64,000 nt of DNA from Prevotella sp. (GTDB lineage Bacteria > Bacteroidota > Bacteroidia > Bacteroidales > Bacteroidaceae), in contig JAEEVW010000017.1 of assembly GCA_016291085.1 (NCBI GenBank), positions 1 to 64,000 of the forward strand, in the 5' to 3' direction. Under the pieces are notes generated by a model. That model did not search any database and was not told the origin of the DNA. It worked only from the letters and a program-made list of their open reading frames with translations. Shown here piece by piece: positions 16,875 through 23,848 of the stretch (the stretch's first letter is position 1; each line of letters starts with the position of its first letter). Position numbers and translations under genes: made by a program.

Positions 16875-17864
16875 ATGAAACAACTGAAACGCAACATTGC
16901 CATCGTCTGTGGTGGCGACTCTTCGGAACACGACGTATCACTGCGCTCGGCACAAGGACTGTATTCGTTCTTCGACAAGGAGCGCTACAACGTCTATATC
17001 GTCGACATCAAGGGCCAGGACTGGCACGTGAACCTGTCTGACGGCACAACGGCCAAGATAGACCGTAACGACTTCTCGTTCATCGAGAACGGCAAGGCTC
17101 GTCTGTTTGACTATGCCTATATCACCATTCACGGCACCCCAGGCGAGAACGGTATCCTGCAGGGATACTTCGACCTGGTGGATATCCCCTACTCCACCAG
17201 TGGCGTGCTGGTCGAGGCCATGACATTCGACAAGTTCGTGCTGAACCAGTATCTGCGCGGCTATGGCGTGGCTGTGGCCGACTCGTTGCTGATTCGTCGC
17301 GGCTATGAGCATCTGGTGGACGAAGACGAGATAGAGCGCCGCATCGGCATGCCCTGCTTCGTGAAGCCTGCCACCGACGGGTCGAGCTTCGGCGTCAGCA
17401 AGGTGAAGAACAAGGACCAGTTGGCCCCTGCCCTGCGCAAGGCCATGCTGGAGAGCGACGAGATTATGGTGGAGCAGTATCTGGAGGGCACGGAGATCAC
17501 CATCGGATGCTACAAGACCAGCGAGAAGGAGGTGCTGCTGCCTATTACGGAGGTGGTAACGCAGAACGAATTCTTCGACTATGATGCCAAATACAACGGA
17601 CAGGTGCAGGAAATCACCCCTGCCCGCATCAGTGAGGAATGGGCGCACCGCGTGCGTGAGATTACGAGCCATATCTACGACATCCTGCACTGCAACGGTA
17701 TCATCCGCATCGACTATATTATCTCGAAGGACGGCAAGATTCGCATGCTGGAGGTAAACACGACACCAGGCATGACAGCCACCAGTTTCATTCCCCAGCA
17801 GGTGAAAGCCGCAGGCATGACCATGACGGAAGTTTTGACGGACATTGTGGAGAACCAGTTCTAA
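16875..17864 (+). CDS. ddl: D-alanine--D-alanine ligase
   Basis: 329 aa. ATP-grasp enzyme making the D-Ala-D-Ala dipeptide for peptidoglycan. Visible are the N-domain CGGDSSEHDVSLRSA, TPGENGILQGYFD (the substrate-side HGxxGENGxxQG motif), CFVKPATDGSSFGVSKV (ATP loop), VEQYLEGTEIT and the C-terminal EVNTTPGMTATSFIPQQ with the metal-binding E-x-N. Complete. Third gene of the PASTA-rluD-ddl run. Confidence 0.96.
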   Translation: MKQLKRNIAIVCGGDSSEHDVSLRSAQGLYSFFDKERYNVYIVDIKGQDWHVNLSDGTTAKIDRNDFSFIENGKARLFDYAYITIHGTPGENGILQGYFDLVDIPYSTSGVLVEAMTFDKFVLNQYLRGYGVAVADSLLIRRGYEHLVDEDEIERRIGMPCFVKPATDGSSFGVSKVKNKDQLAPALRKAMLESDEIMVEQYLEGTEITIGCYKTSEKEVLLPITEVVTQNEFFDYDAKYNGQVQEITPARISEEWAHRVREITSHIYDILHCNGIIRIDYIISKDGKIRMLEVNTTPGMTATSFIPQQVKAAGMTMTEVLTDIVENQF

Positions 17865-17867
17865 CTT

Positions 17868-17890
17868 TCTAATTGAGAATTGAGAGTGTA
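17868..17890 (+). repeat. Partial AATTGAGAATT repeat end
   Basis: TAATTGAGAATTGAGAGT lies just after the ddl stop and matches the left end of the translated repeat family; the body is missing. Confidence 0.5.
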
Positions 17891-17912
17891 GAATGTAGAG
17901 TTTGCCACCGCT

Positions 17913-19259
17913 ATGGAGTACGATATCAAGGAGTTTGACGAGATACGGCCTTATGAGGCTGGGGAGATGAAGCAGGCGTTTGAGGACTTGATTAACGACC
18001 GCCAGTTTTCGTTGGTACTGAAGGGTTTTGCCCCTTGGTTACCGAAAGGCGTGCGCAACGGACTGTTACGGTTGGCCTTCACAGGCATCAAAACACCGCT
18101 GGACTTCCAGAAGCGATTCATGAAACCCGTCGTCAAATGGATTATCCGCAAACATACCGACGGCACCACGTTCGATGACTCCGCCCTCAGAATTAATAAT
18201 GGAGAATTGAGAATTGAGAATTCTGATATGTCTCAAGGCAGCAATTCCAACAGCCAAAGTAATCATAATTCTCATTGCGCGCCACACTCTGACCTTCAGG
18301 TCAGAGAATTCTCAACTCTCAATGCAACGCCACACTCTGACCGGAGGTCAGAGAATTCTCAATTTGAAAAACGCTATACCTTCGTCTCGAACCATCGCGA
18401 CATCGTGCTCGACTCAGCGTTCCTTGACGTGCTGTTAGTGGATGCCGGCCATCCGACAACGGTGGAAATCGGCATTGGCGACAACCTGCTGATCTATCCG
18501 TGGATCAAACGACTGGTGCGCATGAACAAGGCCTTCACTGTGCGTCGCGGTCTGACGGCTCACGAGATGATGCGCTCCAGCCAGCTGATGAGCCGCTATA
18601 TACACTATGCCGTGACACAGAAGAAGGAGAACATCTGGATAGCCCAGCGCGAAGGGCGTGCCAAGGACTCGAGCGACCAGACTCAGGATGCCGTGCTGAA
18701 AATGCTGGCCATGGGCGGCGATCTGCGGGAGTTAAACATTGTGCCGCTGACCATCAGCTATGAGTTCGACCCGTGCGACTACCTGAAAGCCCAGGAGATG
18801 CAACAGAAACGCGACGATCCCAGTTTCAAGAAGTCGCGCCAGGACGACCTGGACAACATGAAGACAGGCATCTTCGGTTATAAGGGCCGTGTGCACTACC
18901 ACTGTGCCGCGCCCATCAACACATGGATCGACGAGTTAGGCGACCAGCCCAAAAAGGAGTTCTACGAGACGCTAAGCCACCGCATCGACAAAGAGCTGCA
19001 CCAGCACTATCGGCTCTATCCCTGCAACTATATCGCATTGGACATGTTAATTCAGAATGGAGAATTGAAAATTGAGAATTCTGATATGTCTCAACTCAGC
19101 GAGCACTACACCGCAGCTGACGTCGAGCGATTTGAGAAATATCTGGCAGGACAACTGGCCAAGATTGCCATCCCCAACAAGGACGAGGCTTTCCTGCGCG
19201 AACGCATGCTGACGATGTATGCCAACCCGCTGAGAAACTATTTAAGGGTAAAAAGGTAA
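17913..19259 (+). CDS. Glycerophospholipid-type acyltransferase with repeat insertions
   Basis: 448 aa. The acyltransferase catalytic motif reads NHRDIVLDSA (H-x4-D, about residues 156-166), with later IWIAQREGRAKDSSD and NIVPLTISYEFDPCD blocks. It probably acylates a lipid precursor such as a lysophospholipid. Residues about 95-151 (NGELRIENSDMSQ ... PHSDRRSENSQ) are encoded by a dispersed repeat inserted in the linker between the helical N-part and the NHRD motif. A second, shorter copy at about residues 379-393 adds NGELKIENSDMSQ. Without these the length would fit ordinary homologues of about 375 aa (estimate). Its last codons (RVKR) lie in another repeat arm. Confidence 0.85.
   Translation: MEYDIKEFDEIRPYEAGEMKQAFEDLINDRQFSLVLKGFAPWLPKGVRNGLLRLAFTGIKTPLDFQKRFMKPVVKWIIRKHTDGTTFDDSALRINNGELRIENSDMSQGSNSNSQSNHNSHCAPHSDLQVREFSTLNATPHSDRRSENSQFEKRYTFVSNHRDIVLDSAFLDVLLVDAGHPTTVEIGIGDNLLIYPWIKRLVRMNKAFTVRRGLTAHEMMRSSQLMSRYIHYAVTQKKENIWIAQREGRAKDSSDQTQDAVLKMLAMGGDLRELNIVPLTISYEFDPCDYLKAQEMQQKRDDPSFKKSRQDDLDNMKTGIFGYKGRVHYHCAAPINTWIDELGDQPKKEFYETLSHRIDKELHQHYRLYPCNYIALDMLIQNGELKIENSDMSQLSEHYTAADVERFEKYLAGQLAKIAIPNKDEAFLRERMLTMYANPLRNYLRVKR
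18199..18366 (+). repeat. Translated repeat element, copy 2 (full, inside acyltransferase)
   Basis: The most complete copy. The left end is GAGAATTGAGAATT; then come the TGATATGTCTCAAG module, AATCATAATTCTCATT, a hairpin CTCTGACCT/AGGTCAGAG (18287-18306), a second hairpin CTCTGACC/GGTCAGAG (18335-18353), and the right end AATTCTCAATT (18354-18364), which is the reverse complement of the left end. Positions 18259-18364 match 25014-25119 at 105 of 106 bases. Confidence 0.9.
19050..19097 (+). repeat. Translated repeat element, copy 3 (acyltransferase C-terminal part)
   Basis: Left part only: GGAGAATTGAAAATTGAGAATT then CTGATATGTCTCAA, translated NGELKIENSDMSQ in the same frame as copies 1 and 2. 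Confidence 0.8.
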
Positions 19260-19374
19260 AAAGGTAAAAAAGTAAAAGGTAACAAATAAGTATGAATAAG
19301 CAACGAGAAACGACAGGCAAAAAGGCAAGGTATGTTATTTTACCTTTTTACCTTTTTACTTTTTTACTTTTTGC
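19246..19374 (+). repeat. GGTAAAAAGG inverted-arm element spanning a gene junction
   Basis: The left arm (19246-19283) is a run of GGTAAAAAG units. The right arm (19334-19372) is its inverted copy (TTTTACCTTTTTACC...). The stop codon of the acyltransferase lies in the left arm, the ATG of the next gene (19292) in the loop, and that gene's signal-peptide core in the right arm. Confidence 0.8.
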
Positions 19375-19996
19375 CTGCGAGACAGATAGCTACGAGACGG
19401 GGCAGGGCAAATATTCGCTCACGCAGGCCGATATGTGCGAACTCGCTGTGAACGGGCAGAAACAGGGCGCATCGTTTGTTACTGACGACGGTGACGCATA
19501 CACCCTGAAGCCCCACTATACTGCCAAATGGATAGAAACGGCCGACACCACCTATCGCACGATTATATATTATAATAAGGTAGACGCTTCGCAGGCAGAA
19601 CCGGTAAGCATTGGCGAGATTCCCACCTTAATACCCCGCGAACACTGGAAATTTAAGGAATTACGTCAGGACCCCATCGGCGTTGAGAGCGCCTGGCTCG
19701 CCAAGAGCGGCAAATACCTGAACCTGGGTCTGCTCATCAAGACAGGACGTATTGACGACAAAGAGTTGCCACACTCCGTGGGACTGGCGCAAGACACCCT
19801 GCTTACCTATCCCGATGGCCGCAGTATAGCATACTACCGTCTGCTGCATAACCAGAACGGCCTCCCCGAATACTACACCAACCGCCGCTATGTGAGCATC
19901 CTGTTGCCCACACAGCGCCCAGACACCATCCGCCTGCAGATAGAGACCTACGACGGTCCGCTGGAGCGGATTTTCATACCATCACATAATTATTAA
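19292..19996 (+). CDS. NigD-like lipoprotein
   Basis: 234 aa. A lipoprotein signal ends in the lipobox LLFAC, so the protein is anchored by its lipidated cysteine. The hydrophobic core ILPFYLFTFLLF is encoded by the right arm of a GGTAAAAAGG repeat element. The mature part is rich in beta strands, with an OB-like N-half and a C-half resembling NigD-like proteins of Bacteroidales (DDGDAYTLKP, VSILLPTQRPDTIRLQI). Function unknown for the family. The stop overlaps the next start (TAATG). Confidence 0.65.
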   Translation: MNKQRETTGKKARYVILPFYLFTFLLFACETDSYETGQGKYSLTQADMCELAVNGQKQGASFVTDDGDAYTLKPHYTAKWIETADTTYRTIIYYNKVDASQAEPVSIGEIPTLIPREHWKFKELRQDPIGVESAWLAKSGKYLNLGLLIKTGRIDDKELPHSVGLAQDTLLTYPDGRSIAYYRLLHNQNGLPEYYTNRRYVSILLPTQRPDTIRLQIETYDGPLERIFIPSHNY

Positions 19997-20457
19997 TGAC
20001 TATGGCAACAATTAACGAGATACAAGACGAGATTATTGAGGAGTTTGCAGGATTTGACGACTGGATGGACAAGTACCAGTTGCTGATAGACCTGGGTAAC
20101 GAACAGGAACCGCTGGAAGAGCAGTACAAGACGGAAAGCAACCTGATAGACGGTTGTCAGAGCCGCGTGTGGCTGCAAGCCGACTTAGTCGAAATGAGAA
20201 ATGAAGGAAATGAAGGAAATGAAAGAAATGTCATCCAATTCCGGGCTGAGAGCGATGCCTTGATTGTAAAGGGCATCGTATCGCTGTTGATCCGTGTGCT
20301 GTCAGGGCATACACCTCAGGAGATTCTGGACGCAGAGTTGTACTTCATCGACGAGATAGGACTGAAGGAACACCTGTCGCCTACACGCAGCAATGGTCTG
20401 TTGGCGATGGTGAAGCAGATGCGGATGTACGCATTAGCCTACCAAGCCAAGAGTTAA
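19996..20457 (+). CDS. sufE: SufE-family Fe-S cluster sulfur acceptor with repeat-encoded loop
   Basis: 153 aa. SufE takes sulfur from the cysteine desulfurase on a conserved Cys, here Cys54 in IDGCQSRVWLQADL. The family block ESDALIVKGIVSLLIRVLSG follows. Between them lies VEMRNEGNEGNERNVIQ, encoded by a GAAATGAAG tandem repeat (20191-20230) where SufE proteins normally have a short turn. An alternative start is Met3 (20002). Overlaps the NigD-like gene by one base. Confidence 0.88.
   Translation: MTMATINEIQDEIIEEFAGFDDWMDKYQLLIDLGNEQEPLEEQYKTESNLIDGCQSRVWLQADLVEMRNEGNEGNERNVIQFRAESDALIVKGIVSLLIRVLSGHTPQEILDAELYFIDEIGLKEHLSPTRSNGLLAMVKQMRMYALAYQAKS
20191..20230 (+). repeat. GAAATGAAG tandem repeat inside sufE
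   Basis: Four to five imperfect units of GAAATGAAG/GAAATGAGA, translated MRNEGNEGNERN. It resembles the short-unit tracts seen between genes elsewhere in the window. Confidence 0.75.
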
Positions 20458-20474
20458 AGCTACGAATGAAGCAA

Positions 20475-21824
20475 CTACGGTTCGTGCCGACGTGCTTCGT
20501 AGTCGTCAATCATTTTCAGATAGTATTCGCGGAAATCGCGCCAGTGATAATAGGGGGCCATGTCTGTCGGAATGGGCAGCGTGGCCTCCTGTTCGTTTAG
20601 CAACACTTTGAACAAGATGTCCTTGTCGTCTTTGTTCTCGCGATAGAACACAAACTGGATGTTCGAAGCCATGGGGAACACCAGACACGCCCACCAGCCT
20701 TGACCTTCGAGTGCAGAGAGGTCGCTGGTCTGGAAATCGAAGCCATTAATGCCTAACAAACAGACCAAAGGCAGAATAATTGTTTCGTGGCCAAAGCGCA
20801 ACGAAGCACCATGAATATCCTTCCGCATCAGGCTATCGGCCTCGTTAATCATCTTACGTAACAAGTGGCGCTGGGAGTAGGGTTGTTCGCCTCCGTTAAG
20901 CAACGAGAAACCATAGCGAATATACCACCAGGCATTTTCGTATTGCCAGTAGCAATGAAAGTCCTCGTAGGAGAAGAGGTCAATGAGCTGCGAACGCTTG
21001 CCCATGCTGGTATTCTGTTGGATAAGCCCCGCCTTAATCAGATAGTAGTTCAACCATTTCTCGCTAACCACCTTGCCCGCTGAGTCAGGATCAATGAAGA
21101 GCAACTCCATCAAGCGGTGGTTAGCTGCTAACGGTTCACTGAAGGCTTCGTAGGCTTTGTCGGACTCGGGTGTCGTCATGCGATGACGCAACAGGGTGTC
21201 CTGGTAGTTCATATACCACATGTCACGCTTCGAGGCGTGCATCGTGACATTCAATTCAGGGTTGAGAGCCACCAATTGCTGAATGGCCGCACCCATTGAG
21301 ATGACGCAACGGTTGACCACCGTACTCCTGGCATCGACAAAAGCATCGCCCTGGAACACTTCGGGGAAGCGCTCCGCCATGCGACACGCTATCTGACGAT
21401 GCTGTCGCTTGCCCAGGCCAGACAGGTCGCCCCAGCGACCCTCGGAGTCTTCAATGATGTTGTACAGTTCCTTCAACACCTCCTGTCCCTTGGGAGTGAG
21501 CAGGCCCAGACTATCGGTACGCTTCAGATAATTATAAGGTATGTCGTACCCCTTGCGGTTACTGAGATAGCGAGAGCCGTGACGACCATAGTGACTGATA
21601 TAGAAGGGACGCTTACCTTCAGGGGCAGGCGTCAACGGGGCCAGTGCACTGTCGGGATAGATGCAATAGTTGCTGGCCGAGAGGTTGCGGTCGCGCCGGA
21701 TCATGTCGAAAGCCGACTGCGCAGCCATTACTGACCACATGTTACTACATGCCGTCAACAGGAGGACCAGAAACCACCTACGGGACTTTGGCCTCAAGTC
21801 TGTGTGTGGTGTCTCATTCCTCAT
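20475..21824 (-). CDS. Histidine acid phosphatase (phytase-like), intact active site
   Basis: 449 aa, with a signal segment WFLVLLLTACSNMWSVMAAQ. The catalytic motif is SHYGRHGSR (R81, H82, with His the phosphorylated nucleophile), preceded by PFYI. The distal acid region is GHETIILPLVCLLGI. The family includes phytases and MINPP-like inositol phosphatases; the true substrate is unknown. It overlaps the end of the upstream paralogue by 11 bp, so the two are translated as a pair. The first 16 residues (MRNETPHTDLRPKSRR) precede the hydrophobic core and are unusual; a Met at residue 29 or 33 would remove the signal. Confidence 0.85.
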   Translation of the reverse strand: MRNETPHTDLRPKSRRWFLVLLLTACSNMWSVMAAQSAFDMIRRDRNLSASNYCIYPDSALAPLTPAPEGKRPFYISHYGRHGSRYLSNRKGYDIPYNYLKRTDSLGLLTPKGQEVLKELYNIIEDSEGRWGDLSGLGKRQHRQIACRMAERFPEVFQGDAFVDARSTVVNRCVISMGAAIQQLVALNPELNVTMHASKRDMWYMNYQDTLLRHRMTTPESDKAYEAFSEPLAANHRLMELLFIDPDSAGKVVSEKWLNYYLIKAGLIQQNTSMGKRSQLIDLFSYEDFHCYWQYENAWWYIRYGFSLLNGGEQPYSQRHLLRKMINEADSLMRKDIHGASLRFGHETIILPLVCLLGINGFDFQTSDLSALEGQGWWACLVFPMASNIQFVFYRENKDDKDILFKVLLNEQEATLPIPTDMAPYYHWRDFREYYLKMIDDYEARRHEP

Positions 21825-23100
21825 ACGCCTCCAGTTTTTTCAGGTAATACTCACGGAAGTCGCGCCAATGATAGTAGGGCGCATCAATGCTCTTTAAAGG
21901 CAAACGCACCTCGTTTTCATTAAGGAGCACCTTGAACAGCACGTCTTTGTCATTTGGATTCTCACGATAGAAGACGAACTGCAGGTTGGCCGACATCGGG
22001 ATGGCCTTGTAAGTCGCCCAACCCTTACGGCCCAACACCCCCAAATCGCCGGTGGCCAGTCCGAAATTATTGATTTCCAACAGACATACCAGTGGCAGGA
22101 TAACCGTCTCGTGACCGAAACGCAGTTGTACGTTAGGTCTATCCGACAATATAAGGCTGTCGGCATCGTTGATAATCTTGCGCAACAGATTACGCTGGGA
22201 GTAAGGCTGCTTCGCGCCATTTAGCGTACAAAAGCCATAGTTGACATACCACCAGGCATTCTCGCGTCCCCAGTTACAATATATCTCATCGTCAGTAAAC
22301 AGGTCGTAAAGAGTCAGCTGATGACTGATTTCCAGGTTCTGCAAATTGCTGGCCATCTTGAAGAGTTGGGCATTCAGCGTTTTCGTATTGACATGCTGAT
22401 GGATATAGGCCGTATCGTTGAACAACGACTGCATCAACCGGGTATTATCTTCACAAAGTCGGGCAAAGGCATTATAACGTGCAGTGGTGGCAGAATCCAT
22501 CTTTGTATTAAGCAGATGGCGGTCCAGCTGGTTCAGGAAATACATGTCAAGATGGGTGGCATTGTGGTGAATCTTGACGTTCGGACGCATCCTGGATAGC
22601 TGCATCATGGCGTTCTCCATCGAGAGATAGCAACGAAGCAGCGTAGTGCTACGGGCGTCGACAGTGGAGTTATCCGCAAACACCTCCGGGAACCGGTTCA
22701 CCATACGCCTCATAATCTGTTGTTGCTGTTGGGCTCCCATAGGAGTCAGTTCGCCATATCTGTCGTCAGCTTCCTGACAGATAAGCGCCAGCCTGTGCAG
22801 GACGTCTTTTCCTAACTCTGTCAACTTACCCAGACTGTCGGCCTTTGCCAAAGTCTGATAGGGCAACTCATAATCGTAGGGGCGGTTGTTGTAACGCGAG
22901 CCGTAACATCCATAATGACTGATATAGAAAGGGTGCTTACCGGCAGGAGCATCCGTCAGTTTGAGCTGGGTAGGTCCTGGGTAAGCCATGTAGTTGCTGG
23001 CCGAGCAACGTATGTTGTCGCGAAGTTCCTCGCGAATAGTCTGTGCCTCGAGGCCTGTGACTATCACTGTCAAGACCACACTCAGCAAGAAATTTCTCAT
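21814..23100 (-). CDS. Histidine acid phosphatase paralogue with lost catalytic residues
   Basis: 428 aa from MRNFLLSVVLTVIVTGLEAQ, a signal peptide. It is a close paralogue of the downstream gene along its whole length (SASNYMAYPG, KHPFYISHYG, FGHETVILPLVCLLEI). The catalytic RHGSR is changed to CYGSR: Arg to Cys65 and nucleophile His to Tyr66. Each needs only one C-to-T change in the codon. The distal HE motif is intact and the frame is open, so it is kept as a protein. I expect no phosphatase activity by the known mechanism; a binding or scaffolding role is a guess. Its promoter is at 23121-23128. Confidence 0.85.
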   Translation of the reverse strand: MRNFLLSVVLTVIVTGLEAQTIREELRDNIRCSASNYMAYPGPTQLKLTDAPAGKHPFYISHYGCYGSRYNNRPYDYELPYQTLAKADSLGKLTELGKDVLHRLALICQEADDRYGELTPMGAQQQQQIMRRMVNRFPEVFADNSTVDARSTTLLRCYLSMENAMMQLSRMRPNVKIHHNATHLDMYFLNQLDRHLLNTKMDSATTARYNAFARLCEDNTRLMQSLFNDTAYIHQHVNTKTLNAQLFKMASNLQNLEISHQLTLYDLFTDDEIYCNWGRENAWWYVNYGFCTLNGAKQPYSQRNLLRKIINDADSLILSDRPNVQLRFGHETVILPLVCLLEINNFGLATGDLGVLGRKGWATYKAIPMSANLQFVFYRENPNDKDVLFKVLLNENEVRLPLKSIDAPYYHWRDFREYYLKKLEAYEE

Positions 23101-23120
23101 AAGTTCTGCCAATTTGTGTG

Positions 23121-23148
23121 CAAATATAAAAAATATTTCGTATATTTG
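23121..23148. promoter_or_regulatory. Two divergent -7 boxes, back to back
   Basis: 23121-23128 reads TATATTTG on the minus strand (phosphatase pair). 23141-23148 reads TATATTTG on the plus strand (23176 gene). With only 12 nt between the boxes the two promoters must overlap, so they may compete. Confidence 0.65.
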
Positions 23149-23175
23149 CAACATAAAATCGAAAAAAGTCAATAT

Positions 23176-23823
23176 ATGGCAACAAAACAACCTTGGCAGG
23201 ACGACTATTGGCTGTTGCTGATGCAACAATACCTGCGCAAGCCGACAGGCATCAAACCCACCTACGACCGCGAGATGGTGAACCTCAGCATCGAGTTGCA
23301 CATCCCACCCCAGGTACTGCACGAACGCCTGGGCGATATTGCCCAGTTGCGCACCCCACGCATCGAACGCATCTGGCAGGAGTACGGCAAAAATCCACGA
23401 CGACTGAGCCGTGCCGTGAAACTCCTGAGACAGATGACGGGATTCAACTCTGGAGGCGACTTCTTCGAGGGTGTCGACGTGCAGGAGACTTTCGAGGGCG
23501 ACTTCCGTCCGCTCAGCGAAGACGAACGCTTGACACCCATCGCACTCATCCTGGTGCTCGACCTGTATTTCCGTCTCACTCCCATCACGATGGTAACAGA
23601 GACTCCGGAAGTGCAGGAGATGGCCCGTCTGTTACGCGTCCCAGCCCAGCTGGTGACCGACATTCTGGACGTGTTCCAGCATTGTGACCCCTATCTGCGT
23701 CGCCGTGATGTGACGTTCAACCCATTGCTATTGCCCTGCCAGCAAATCTGGCAACGCTACGGCAATATCGAAACACGCCAATTGGCCGACTATGCCGAAC
23801 AACTGAAGGCATACTATAAATAA
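23176..23823 (+). CDS. Protein of unknown function, 216 aa
   Basis: Starts MATKQPWQDDYWLLLMQQYL. I do not recognise a named family. It is soluble and mainly helical, with repeated proline-flanked helices (HIPPQVLHERL, RTPRIERIWQEYG, LLLPCQQIWQRYGN) that look like two related halves: each half has an I-W-Q-x-Y-G block. No signal or membrane segment. The start is chosen by the -7 box 27 nt upstream. It is divergent from the phosphatase pair and 25 nt ahead of the GH3 gene. Confidence 0.6.
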   Translation: MATKQPWQDDYWLLLMQQYLRKPTGIKPTYDREMVNLSIELHIPPQVLHERLGDIAQLRTPRIERIWQEYGKNPRRLSRAVKLLRQMTGFNSGGDFFEGVDVQETFEGDFRPLSEDERLTPIALILVLDLYFRLTPITMVTETPEVQEMARLLRVPAQLVTDILDVFQHCDPYLRRRDVTFNPLLLPCQQIWQRYGNIETRQLADYAEQLKAYYK

Positions 23824-23848
23824 AGGTAAAAAGTAAAAACATAAGAAT

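Noticed and set aside
15065..16978. 637-codon open frame antisense to the PASTA protein, rluD and the ddl start
   Set aside because: It lies opposite clearly coding genes, is rich in His, Val, Arg and Gln as expected from the reverse of GC-rich codons, and has no recognisable motif.
21783..21824. Another copy of the translated repeat at the phosphatase N-terminus (TPHTDLRPKS resembles ATPHSDL)
   Set aside because: Only about 10 residues resemble the module, the hairpin is missing and the ends are absent; it could be chance.
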